From: Prosopocoilus inquinatus
Taxonomy: Eukaryota > Arthropoda > Insecta > Coleoptera > Lucanidae
DNA: 64,000 nt
Direction: 5' to 3'
Assembly (NCBI GenBank): GCA_036172665.1
Contig: CM069880.1
Span: forward strand, 4,776,501-4,840,500
Shown here: positions 36,801-49,793 of the stretch, in pieces
Layout of the letters: each line of letters starts with the position of its first letter
Numbering within the stretch: position 1 is the stretch's first letter
Made by a program: the position numbers and the translations under genes
The notes under the pieces: model-generated
The model's database searches: none
What the model was told of the DNA's origin: nothing
What the model saw: the letters and a program-made list of their open reading frames with translations, nothing else

Positions 36801-37979
36801 TCTCGCACTCAGCAGAAGCTGGAAATAGTTTTGAACGAAACAACACGTATTAGCATAGTTCCTGTGATGTATCTAATCGATCCTTACTTATCTATCATGT
36901 TATTTGACGTTACGATGGACTCCAGTAACTCTGATGTGAGATACGAAGTTTTCGGACGCAGCGGAAGCTGGAAATAGTTTTGAACGAAACAACACGTATT
37001 AGCGTTGTTCCTGTGATGTATCTAATCGATCCTTACTTATCTAATATGTTATTTGACGTTTCAACGGACTCCAGTAACTCTGACGTGAGATACGAAGTTC
37101 TCGCACTCAGCAGAAGCTGGAAATAGTTATGAACGAAACAACACGTATTAGCATTGTTCCTGTGATGTATCTAATCGATCCTTACTTATCTATCATGTTA
37201 TTTGACGTTACGATGGACTCCAGTAACTCTGATGTGAGATACGAAGTTTTCGGACGCAGCGGAAGCTGGAAATAGTTTTGAACGAAATAACACGTATTAG
37301 CGTTGTTCCTGTGATGTATCTAATCGATCCTTACTTATCTATCATGTTATTTGACGTTACGATGGACTCCAGTAACTCTGATGTGAGATACGAAGTTTTC
37401 GGACGCAGCGGAAGCTGGAAATAGTTTTGAACGAAATAACACGTATTAGCGTTGTTCCTGTGATGTATCTAATCGATCCTTACTTATCTAACATGTTGTT
37501 TGACGTTTCAACGGACTCCAGTAACTCTGATGTGAGATACGAAGTTCTCGCACTCAGCAGAAGCTGGAAATAGTTTTGAACGAAACAACACGTATTAGCA
37601 TAGTTCCTGTGATGTATCTAATCGATCCTTACTTATCTATCATGTTATTTGACGTTACGATGGACTCCAGTAACTCTGATGTGAGATACGAAGTTTTCGG
37701 ACGCAGCGGAAGCTGGAAATAGTTTTGAACGAAACAACACGTATTAGCGTTGTTCCTGTGATGTATCTAATCGATCATTACTTATCTAATATGTTATTTG
37801 ACGTTTCAACGGACTCCAGTAACTCTGATGTGAGATACGAAGTTCTCGCACTCAGCAGAAGCTGGAAATAGTTTTGAACGAAACAACACGTATTAGCGTT
37901 GTTCCTGTGATGTATCTAATCGATCCTTACTTATCTAATATGTTATTTGACGTTTCAACGGACTCCAGTAACTCTGATG

Positions 37980-40900
37980 TGAGATACGAAGTTCTCGCAC
38001 TCAGCGGAAGCTGGAAATAGTTTTGAACGAAATAACACGTATTAGCGTTGTTCCTGTGATGTATCTAATCGATCCTTACTTATCTATCATGTTATTTGAC
38101 GTTACGATGGACTCCTGTAACTCTGATGTGAGATACGAAGTTTTCGGACGCAGCGGAAGCTGGAAATAGTTTTGAACGATATAACACGTATTAGCGTTGT
38201 TCCTGTGATGTATCTAATCGTTCAGTACTTATCTAATATGTTAATTGACGTTCCAACGGACTCCAGTAACTCTGATGTGAGATACGAAGTTCTCGCATTC
38301 AGCAGAAGCTGGAAATAGTTTTGAACGAAACAACACGTATTAGCATTGTTCCTGTGATGTATCTAATCGATCCTTACTTATCTAATATGTTATTTGACGT
38401 TTCAACGGACTCCAGTAACTCTGATGTGAGATACGAAGTTATCGCACTCAGCAGAAGCTGGAAATAGTTTTGAACGAAACAACACGTATTAGCATTGTTC
38501 CTGTGATGTATCTAATCGATCCTTACTTATCTATCATGTTATTTGACGTTACGATGGACTCCAGTAACTCTGATGTGAGATACGAAGTTTTCGGACGCAG
38601 CGGAAGCTGGAAATAGTTTTGAACGAAATAACACGTATTAGCGTTGTTCCTGTGATGTATCTAATCGATCCTTACTTATCTATCATGTTATTTGATGTTA
38701 CGATGGACTCCAGTAATTCTGATGTGAGATACGAAGTTTTCGGACGCAGCGGAAGCTGGAAATAGTTTTGAACGAAATAACACGTATTAGCGTTGTTCCT
38801 GTGATGTATCTAATCGATCCTTACTTATCTATCATGTTATTTGACGTTACGATGGACTCCAGTAACTCTGATGTGAGATACGAAGTTTTCGGACGCAGCG
38901 GAAGCTGGAAATAGTTTTGAACGAAATAACACGTATTAGCGTTGTTCCTGTGATGTATCTAATCGATCCTTACTTATCTATCATGTTATTTGATGTTACG
39001 ATGGACTCCAGTAATTCTGATGTGAGATACGAAGTTTTCGGACGCAGCGGAAGCTGGAAATAGTTTTGAACGAAACAACACGTATTAGCGTTGTTCCTGT
39101 GATGTATCTAATCGATCCTTACTTATCTATCATGTTATTTGACGTTACGATGGACTCCAGTAACTCTGATGTGAGATACGAAATTTTCGGACGCAGCGGA
39201 AGCTGGAAATAGTTTTGAACGAAACAACACGTATTAGCGTTATTCCTGTGATGTATCTAATCTATCCTTACTTATCTATTACGTTATTTGACGTTACGAT
39301 GGACTCCAGTAACTCTGATGTGATATACGAAGTTTTCGGACGCAGCGGAAGCTGGAAATAGTTTTGAAGGAAATAACACGTATTAACGTTGTTCCTGTGA
39401 TGTATCTAATCGATCCTTACTTATCTAATATGTTGTTTGACGTTCCAACGGACTCCAGTAACTCTGATGTGAGATACGAAGTTTTCGGACGCAGCGGAAG
39501 CTGGAAATAGTTTTGAACGAAACAACACGTATTAGCGTTATTCCTGTGATGTATCTAAGCGATCCTTACTTATCTATCATGTCATTAAACGTTACGATGG
39601 ACTCCAGTAACTCTGATGTGAGATACGAAGTTTTCGGACGCAGCGGAAGCTGGAAATAGTTTTGAAAGAAATAACACGTATTAGCGTTGTTCCTGTGATG
39701 TATCTAATCGATCCTTACTTATCCAATATGTTAATTGACGTTCCAACGGACTCCAGTAACTCTGATGTGAGATACGAAGTTCTCGCACTCAGCAGAAGCT
39801 GGAAATAGTTTTGAAGAAACAACACGTATTAGCATAGTTCCTGTGATGTATCTAATCGATCCTTACTTATCTATCATGTTATTTGACGTTACGATGGACT
39901 CCAGTAACTCTGATATGAGATACGAAGTTCTCGCACTCAGCAGAAGCTGGAAATAGTTTTGAACGAAACAACACGTATTAGCGTTGTTCCTGTGATGTAT
40001 CTAATCTATCCTTACTTCTCTAATATGTTATTTGACGTTTCAACGGACTCCAGTAACTCTGATGTGAGATACGAAGTTCTCGCACTCAGCAGAAGCTGGA
40101 AATAGTTTTGAACGAAACAACACGTATTAGCGTTGTTCCTGTGATGTATCTAATCTATCCTTACTTCTCTAATATGTTGTTTGACGTTCCAACGGACTCC
40201 AGTAACTCTGATGTGAGATACGAATTTCTCGCACTCAGCAGAAGCTGGAAATAGTTTTGAACGAAACAACACGTATTAGCATTGTTCCTGTGATGCATCT
40301 AATCGATCCTTACTTATCTATCATGTTATTTGACGTTACGATGTACTCCAGCAACTCTGAGGTGAGATACGAAGTTCTCGGACGCAGCGGAAGCTGGAAA
40401 TAGTTTTGAACGAAACAACACGTATTAGCATTGTTCTGTGATGTATCTAATCGATCCTTACTTATCTAATATGTTATTTGACGTTTTAACGGACTCCAGT
40501 AACTCTGATGTGAGATACGAAGTTTTCGGACGCAGCGGAAGCTGGAAATAGTTTTGAACGAAATAACACGTATTAGCGTTGTTCCTGTGATGTATCTAAT
40601 CGATCCTTACTTATCTATCATGTTATTTGACGTTACGATGGACTCCAGTAACTCTGATGTGAGATACGAAGTTTTCGGACGCAGCGGAAGCTGGAAATAG
40701 TTTTGAACGAAATAACACGTATTAGCGTTGTTCCTGTGATGTATCTAATCGATCCTTACTTATCTATCATGTTATTTGATGTTACGATGGACTCCAGTAA
40801 TTCTGATGTGAGATACGAAGTTTTCGGACGCAGCGGAAGCTGGAAATAGTTTTGAACGAAACAACACGTATTAGCGTTGTTCCTGTGATGTATCTAATCG

Positions 40901-43900
40901 TTCAGTACTTATCTAATATGTTAATTGACGTTCCAACGGACTCCAGTAACTCTGATGTGAGATACGAAGTTCTCGCATTCAGCAGAAGCTGGAAATAGTT
41001 TTGAACGAAACAACACGTATTAGCATTGTTCCTGTGATGTATCTAATCGATCCTTACTTATCTAATATGTTATTTGACGTTTCAACGGACTCCAGTAACT
41101 CTGATGTGAGATACGAAGTTATCGCACTCAGCAGAAGCTGGAAATAGTTTTGAACGAAACAACACGTATTAGCATTGTTCCTGTGATGTATCTAATCGAT
41201 CCTTACTTATCTATCATGTTATTTGACGTTACGATGGACTCCAGTAACTCTGATGTGAGATACGAAGTTTTCGGACGCAGCGGAAGCTGGAAATAGTTTT
41301 GAACGAAATAACACGTATTAGCGTTGTTCCTGTGATGTATCTAATCGATCCTTACTTATCTATCATGTTATTTGATGTTACGATGGACTCCAGTAATTCT
41401 GATGTGAGATACGAAGTTTTCGGACGCAGCGGAAGCTGGAAATAGTTTTGAACGAAATAACACGTATTAGCGTTGTTCCTGTGATGTATCTAATCGATCC
41501 TTACTTATCTATCATGTTATTTGACGTTACGATGGACTCCAGTAACTCTGATGTGAGATACGAAGTTTTCGGACGCAGCGGAAGCTGGAAATAGTTTTGA
41601 ACGAAATAACACGTATTAGCGTTGTTCCTGTGATGTATCTAATCGATCCTTACTTATCTATCATGTTATTTGATGTTACGATGGACTCCAGTAATTCTGA
41701 TGTGAGATACGAAGTTTTCGGACGCAGCGGAAGCTGGAAATAGTTTTGAACGAAACAACACGTATTAGCGTTGTTCCTGTGATGTATCTAATCGATCCTT
41801 ACTTATCTATCATGTTATTTGACGTTACGATGGACTCCAGTAACTCTGATGTGAGATACGAAGTTCTCGCACTCAGCAGAAGCTGGAAATAGTTTTGAAC
41901 GAAACAACACGTATTAGCGTTGTTCCTGTGATGTATCTAATCTATCCTTACTTCTCTAATATGTTGTTTGACGTTCCAACGGACTCCAGTAACTCTGATG
42001 TGAGATACGAATTTCTCGCACTCAGCAGAAGCTGGAAATAGTTTTGAACGAAACAACACGTATTAGCATTGTTCCTGTGATGCATCTAATCGATCCTTAC
42101 TTATCTATCATGTTATTTGACGTTACGATGTACTCCAGCAACTCTGAGGTGAGATACGAAGTTCTCGGACGCAGCGGAAGCTGGAAATAGTTTTGAACGA
42201 AACAACACGTATTAGCATTGTTCTGTGATGTATCTAATCGATCCTTACTTATCTAATATGTTATTTGACGTTTTAACGGACTCCAGTAACTCTGATGTGA
42301 GATACGAAGTTCTCGCACTCAGCAGGAGCTGGAAATAGTTTTGAAGAAACAACACGTATTAGCATAGTTCCTGTGATGTATCTAATCGATCCTTACTTGT
42401 CTATCATGTTATTTGACGTTACGATGGACTCCAGTAACTCTGATGTGAGATACGAAGTTCTCGCACTCAGCAGAAGCTGGAAATGGTTTTGAACGAAACA
42501 ACACGTATTAGCATTGTTCCTGTGATGTATCTAATCGATCCTTACTTATCTAATATGTTATTTGACGTTTCAACGGACTCCAGTAACTCTGATGTGAGAT
42601 ACGAAGTTCTCGCACTCAGCAGGAGCTGGAAATAGTTTTGAACGAAACAACACGTATTAGCATAGTTCCTGTGATGTATCTAATCGATCCTTACTTATCT
42701 ATCATGTTATTTGACGTTACGATGGACTCCATTAACTCTGATGTGAGATACGAAGTTTTCGGACGCAGCGGAAGCTGGAAATAGTTTTGAACGAAACAAC
42801 ACGTATTAGCGTTGTTCCTGTGATGTATCTAATAGATCCTTACTTATTTAATATGTTATTTGACGTTTCAACGGACTCCAGTAACTCTGATGTGAGATAC
42901 GAAGTTCTCGCACTCAGCAGAAGCTGGAAATAGTTATGAACGAAACAACACGTATTAGCATTGTTCCTGTGATGTATCTAATCGATCCTTACTTATCTAT
43001 CATGTTATTTGACGTTACGATGGACTCCAGTAACTCTGATGTGAGATACGAAGTTTTCGGACGCAGCGGAAACTGGAAATAGTTTTGAACGAAACAACAC
43101 GTATTAGCGTTGTTCCTGTGATGTATCTAATCGATCCTTACTAATCTATCATGTTATTTGACGTTACGATGGACTCCAGTAACTCTGATGTGAGATACGA
43201 AGTTTTCGGACGCAGCGGAAGCTGGAAATAGTTTTGAACGAAATAACACGTATTAGCGTTGTTCCTGTGATGTATCTAATCGATCCTTACTTATCTATCA
43301 TGTTATTTGACGTTACGATGGACTCCAGTAACTCTGATGTGAGATACGAAGTTTTCGGACGCAGCGGAAGCTGGAAATAGTTTTGAAGGAAATAACACGT
43401 ATTAGCGTTGTTCCTGTGATGTATCTAATCGATCCTTACTTATCTAATATGTTATTTGACGTTTCAATGGACTCCAGTAACTCTGATGTGAGATACGAAG
43501 TTCTCGCACTCAGCGGAAGCTGGAAATAGTTTTGAACGAAATAACACGTATTAGCGTTGTTCCTGTGATGTATCTAATCGATCCTTACTTATCTATCATG
43601 TTATTTGACGTTACGATGGACTCCAGTAACTCTGATGTGAGATACGAAGTTTTCGGACGCAGCGGAAGCTGGAAATAGTTTTGAACGAAACAACACGTAT
43701 TAGCGTTGTTCCTGTGATGTATCTAATCGATCCTTACTAATCTATCATGTTATTTGACGTTACGATGGACTCCAGTAACTCTGATGTGAGATACGAAGTT
43801 TTCGGACGCAGCGGAAGCTGGAAATAGTTTTGAACGAAATAACACGTATTAGCGTTGTTCCTGTGAAGTATCTAATCGATCCTAACTTATCTATCATGTT

Positions 43901-44420
43901 ATTTGACGTTAGGATAGACTCCACTAACTCTGATGTGAGATACGAAGTTTTCGGACGCAGCGGAAGCTGGAAATAGTTTTGAACGAAATAACACGTATTA
44001 GCGTTGTTCCTGTGATGTATCTAATCGATCCTTACTTATCTAACATGTTGTTTAACGTTTCAACGGACTCCAGTAACTCTGATGTGAGATACGAAGTTCT
44101 CGCACTCAGCAGAAGCTGGAAATAGTTTTGAACGAAACAACACGTATTAGCGTTGTTCCTGTGATGTATCTAATCGATCCTTACTTATCTATCATGTTAT
44201 TTGACGTTACGATGGACTCCTGTAACTATGATGTGAGATACGAAGTTTTCGGACGCAGCGGAAGCTGGAAATAGTTTTGAAGGAAATAACACGTATTAGC
44301 GTTGTTCCTGTGATGTATCTAATCGATCCTTACTTATCTAACATGTTGTTTGACGTTTCAACGGACTCCAGTAACTCTGATGTGAGATACGAAGTTCTCG
44401 CACTCAGCAGAAGCTGGAAA
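37980..44420. repeat. Higher-order unit, partial copy 1 (12-monomer expansion)
   Basis: From about 37.98 kb the order of rare units matches that of the two following blocks: CGTTCAGTACTTATC at 38219, GTCATTAAACG at 39581, TTTTGAAGAAAC at 39810 and GTTCTGTG at about 40431, and so on. The landmark distance 39581-44421 is 4840, against 3053 in copy 3. The excess of 1787 equals 12 x 149 - 1, because a 12-monomer stretch with its one-base deletion (CATTGTTCTGTG at 40431 and 42218) is present twice. Confidence 0.85.
40431..42217. repeat. 12-monomer extra block in copy 1
   Basis: The one-base-deleted phrase TTGTTCTGTG occurs at 40431 and 42218, 1787 bases apart (12 x 149 - 1). The intervening units copy the series with GATGTTACG, GTAATTCTG and CGTTCAGTACTT that also precedes 39 kb. 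This fits an unequal exchange between out-of-register neighbours. The later copies of the large unit lack the block. Confidence 0.8.
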
Positions 44421-44440
44421 TAGTTTTGAGCGAAACAACA

Positions 44441-47400
44441 AGTATTAGCGTTGTTCCTGTGATGTATCTAATCGATCCTTACTTATCTAATATGTTATTT
44501 GACGTTTCAATGGACTCCAGTAACTCTGATGTGAGATACGAAGTTCTCGCACTCAGCGGAAGCTGGAAATAGTTTTGAACGAAATAACACGTATTAGCGT
44601 TGTTCCTGTGATGTATCTAATCGATCCTTACTTATCTATCATGTTATTTGACGTTACGATGGACTCCAGTAACTCTGATGTGAGATACGAAGTTTTCGGA
44701 CGCAGCGGAAGCTGGAAATAGTTTTGAACGAAATAACACGTATTAGCGTTGTTCCTGTGAAGTATCTAATCGATCCTAACTTATCTATCATGTTATTTGA
44801 CGTTACGATAGACTCCACTAACTCTGATGTGAGATACGAAGTTTTCGGACGCAGCGGAAGCTGGAAATAGTTTTGAACGAAATAACACGTATTAGCGTTG
44901 TTCCTGTGATGTATCTAATCGATCCTTACTTATCTAACATGTTGTTTAACGTTTCAACGGACTCCAGTAACTCTGATGTGAGATACGAAGTTCTCGCACT
45001 CAGCAGAAGCTGGAAATAGTTTTGAACGAAACAACACGTATTAGCGTTGTTCCTGTGATGTATCTAATCGATCCTTACTTATCTATCATGTTATTTGACG
45101 TTACGATGGACTCCTGTAACTATGATGTGAGATACGAAGTTTTCGGACGCAGCGGAAGCTGGAAATAGTTTTGAAGGAAATAACACGTATTAGCGTTGTT
45201 CCTGTGATGTATCTAATCGATCCTTACTTATCTAACATGTTGTTTGACGTTTCAACGGACTCCAGTAACTCTGATGTGAGATACGAAGTTCTCGCACTCA
45301 GCAGAAGCTGGAAATAGTTTTGAACGAAATAACACGTATTAGCGTTGTTCCTGTGATGTATCTAATCGATCCTTACTTATCTAACATGTTGTTTAACGTT
45401 TCAACGGACTCCAGTAACTCTGATGTGAGATACGAAGTTCTCGCACTCAGCAGAAGCGGGAAATAGTCTTGAACGAAACAACACGTATTAGCATTGTTCC
45501 TGTGATGTATCTAATCGATCCTTACTTATCTAATATGTTATTTGACGTTTCAACGGACTCCAGTAACTCTGATGTGAGATACGAAGTTCTCGCACTCAGC
45601 AGAAGCTGGAAATAGTTTTGAACGAAATAACACGTATTAGCATTGTTCCTGTGATGTATCTAATCGATCCTTACTTATCTATCATGTTATTTGACGTTAC
45701 GATGGACTCCAGTAACTCTGATGTGAGATACGAAGTTTTCGGACGCAGCGGAAGCTGGAAATAGTTTTGAACGAAATAACACGTATTAGCGTTGTTCCTG
45801 TGATGTATCTAATCGATCCTTACTTATCTATCATGTTATTTGACGTTACGATGGACTCCAGTAATTCTGATGTGAGATACGAAGTTTTCGGACGCAGCGG
45901 AAGCTGGAAATAGTTTTGAACGAAATAACACGTATTAGCGTTGTTCCTGTGATGTATCTAATCGATCCTTACTTATCTAATATGTTATTTGACGTTCCAA
46001 CGGACTAAAGTAACTCTGATATGAGATACGAAGTTCTCGCACTCAGCAGAAGCTGGAAATAGTTTTGAACGAAACAACACGTATTAGCGTTGTTCCTGTG
46101 ATGTATCTAATCGATCCTTACTTATCTATCATGTTATTTGACGTTACGATGGACTCCAGTAATTCTGATGTGAGATACGAAATTTTCGGTCGCAGCGGAA
46201 GCTGGAAATAGTTTTGAACGAAATAACACGTATTAGCGTTGTTCCTGTGATGTATCTAATCGATCCTTACTTATCTAATATGTTGTTTGACGTTTCAACG
46301 GACTCCAGTAACTCTGATGTGAGATACGAAGTTCTCGCACTCAGCAGAAGCTGGAAATAGTTTTGAACGAAATAACACGTATTGGCGTTGTTCCTGTGAT
46401 GTATCTAATCGATCCTTACTTATCTAATATGTTATTTGACGTTTCAACGGACTCTAGTAACTCTGATGTGAGATACGAAGTTCTCGCACTCAGCAGAAGC
46501 TATAAATAGTTTTGAACGAAACAACACGTATTAGCGTTGTTCCTGTGATGTATCTAATCGATCCTTACTTATCTAATATGTTATTTGACGTTTCAACGGA
46601 CTCCAGTAACTCTGATGTGAGATACGAAGTTCTCGCACTCAGCGGAAGCTGGAAATAGTTTTGAACGAAATAACACGTATTAGCGTTGTTCCTGTGATGT
46701 ATCTAATCGATCCTTACTTATCTATCATGTTATTTGACGTTACGATGGACTCCTGTAACTCTGATGTGAGATACGAAGTTTTCGGACGCAGCGGAAGCTG
46801 GAAATAGTTTTGAACGATATAACACGTATTAGCGTTGTTCCTGTGATGTATCTAATCGTTCAGTACTTATCTAATATGTTAATTGACGTTCCAACGGACT
46901 CCAGTAACTCTGATGTGAGATACGAAGTTCTCGCATTCAGCGGAAGCTGGAAATAGTTTTGAACGAAACAACAAGTATTAGCGTTGTTCCTGTGATGTAT
47001 CTAATCGATCCTTACTTATCTAATATGTTATTTGACGTTTCAATGGACTCCAGTAACTCTGATGTGAGATACGAAGTTCTCGCACTCAGCGGAAGCTGGA
47101 AATAGTTTTGAACGAAATAACACGTATTAGCGTTGTTCCTGTGATGTATCTAATCGATCCTTACTTATCTATCATGTTATTTGACGTTACGATGGACTCC
47201 AGTAACTCTGATGTGAGATACGAAGTTTTCGGACGCAGCGGAAGCTGGAAATAGTTTTGAACGAAATAACACGTATTAGCGTTGTTCCTGTGAAGTATCT
47301 AATCGATCCTAACTTATCTATCATGTTATTTGACGTTACGATAGACTCCACTAACTCTGATGTGAGATACGAAGTTTTCGGACGCAGCGGAAGCTGGAAA

Positions 47401-49460
47401 TAGTTTTGAACGAAATAACACGTATTAGCGTTGTTCCTGTGATGTATCTAATCGATCCTTACTTATCTAACATGTTGTTTAACGTTTCAACGGACTCCAG
47501 TAACTCTGATGTGAGATACGAAGTTCTCGCACTCAGCAGAAGCTGGAAATAGTTTTGAACGAAACAACACGTATTAGCGTTGTTCCTGTGATGTATCTAA
47601 TCGATCCTTACTTATCTATCATGTTATTTGACGTTACGATGGACTCCTGTAACTATGATGTGAGATACGAAGTTTTCGGACGCAGCGGAAGCTGGAAATA
47701 GTTTTGAAGGAAATAACACGTATTAGCGTTGTTCCTGTGATGTATCTAATCGATCCTTACTTATCTAACATGTTGTTTGACGTTTCAACGGACTCCAGTA
47801 ACTCTGATGTGAGATACGAAGTTCTCGCACTCAGCAGAAGCTGGAAATAGTTTTGAACGAAATAACACGTATTAGCGTTGTTCCTGTGATGTATCTAATC
47901 GATCCTTACTTATCTAACATGTTGTTTAACGTTTCAACGGACTCCAGTAACTCTGATGTGAGATACGAAGTTCTCGCACTCAGCAGAAGCGGGAAATAGT
48001 TTTGAACGAAACAACACGTATTAGCATTGTTCCTGTGATGTATCTAATCGATCCTTACTTATCTAATATGTTATTTGACGTTTCAACGGACTCCAGTAAC
48101 TCTGATGTGAGATACGAAGTTCTCGCACTCAGCAGAAGCTGGAAATAGTTTTGAACGAAATAACACGTATTAGCATTGTTCCTGTGATGTATCTAATCGA
48201 TCCTTACTTATCTATCATGTTATTTGACGTTACGATGGACTCCAGTAACTCTGATGTGAGATACGAAGTTTTCGGACGCAGCGGAAGCTGGAAATAGTTT
48301 TGAACGAAATAACACGTATTAGCGTTGTTCCTGTGATGTATCTAATCGATCCTTACTTATCTATCATGTTATTTGACGTTACGATGGACTCCAGTAATTC
48401 TGATGTGAGATACGAAGTTTTCGGACGCAGCGGAAGCTGGAAATAGTTTTGAACGAAATAACACGTATTAGCGTTGTTCCTGTGATGTATCTAATCGATC
48501 CTTACTTATCTAATATGTTATTTGACGTTCCAACGGACTAAAGTAACTCTGATATGAGATACGAAGTTCTCGCACTCAGCAGAAGCTGGAAATAGTTTTG
48601 AACGAAACAACACGTATTAGCGTTGTTCCTGTGATGTATCTAATCGATCCTTACTTATCTATCATGTTATTTGACGTTACGATGGACTCCAGTAATTCTG
48701 ATGTGAGATACGAAATTTTCGGTCGCAGCGGAAGCTGGAAATAGTTTTGAACGAAATAACACGTATTAGCGTTGTTCCTGTGATGTATCTAATCGATCCT
48801 TACTTATCTAATATGTTGTTTGACGTTTCAACGGACTCCAGTAACTCTGATGTGAGATACGAAGTTCTCGCACTCAGCAGAAGCTGGAAATAGTTTTGAA
48901 CGAAATAACACGTATTGGCGTTGTTCCTGTGATGTATCTAATCGATCCTTACTTATCTAATATGTTATTTGACGTTTCAACGGACTCTAGTAACTCTGAT
49001 GTGAGATACGAAGTTCTCGCACTCAGCAGAAGCTATAAATAGTTTTGAACGAAACAACACGTATTAGCGTTGTTCCTGTGATGTATCTAATCGATCCTTA
49101 CTTATCTAATATGTTATTTGACGTTTCAACGGACTCCAGTAACTCTGATGTGAGATACGAAGTTCTCGCACTCAGCGGAAGCTGGAAATAGTTTTGAACG
49201 AAATAACACGTATTAGCGTTGTTCCTGTGATGTATCTAATCGATCCTTACTTATCTATCATGTTATTTGACGTTACGATGGACTCCTGTAACTCTGATGT
49301 GAGATACGAAGTTTTCGGACGCAGCGGAAGCTGGAAATAGTTTTGAACGATATAACACGTATTAGCGTTGTTCCTGTGATGTATCTAATCGTTCAGTACT
49401 TATCTAATATGTTAATTGACGTTCCAACGGACTCCAGTAACTCTGATGTGAGATACGAAG
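44441..49460. repeat. Tandem 17-monomer block (2533 bp x 2) inside copy 2
   Basis: Landmarks pair at exactly 2533 = 17 x 149: CAAGTATTAGCG 44441/46974, GATAGACTCCAC 44805/47338, CGTTCAGTAC 46857/49390, plus GACTAAAGTAAC and AGCTATAAATAG. An odd-numbered block means strict A/B alternation cannot hold across its junction. The whole pair is carried along in the next 9.2-kb copy. Confidence 0.88.
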
Positions 49461-49772
49461 TTCTCGCATTCAGCAGAAGCTGGAAATAGTTTTGAACGAA
49501 ACAACACGTATTAGCATTGTTCCTGTGATGTATCTAATCGATCCTTACTTATCTAATATGTTATTTGACGTTTCAACGGACTCCAGTAACTCTGATGTGA
49601 GATACGAAGTTATCGCACTCAGCAGAAGCTGGAAATAGTTTTGAACGAAACAACACGTATTAGCATTGTTCCTGTGATGTATCTCATCGATCCTTACTTA
49701 TCTATCATGTTATTTGACGTTACGATGGACTCCAGTAACTCTGATGTGAGATACGAAGTTTTCGGACGCAGC

Positions 49773-49793
49773 GTTACTGGAGTCCGTTGAAAC
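49773..49793 (-). repeat. 21-bp inverted satellite fragment inserted in a monomer
   Basis: Between GCAGC and GGAAGCTGG of an A-type unit there are 21 extra bases beginning GTTACTGGAG and ending CCGTTGAAAC. They are the exact reverse complement of the B-type stretch GTTTCAACGG...CCAGTAAC. The equivalent monomers near 38600 and 59620 lack it. The first 13 bases are also the inverse of 49727-49739 in the same unit. This is the only inverted satellite sequence I found in the window. Confidence 0.92.
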
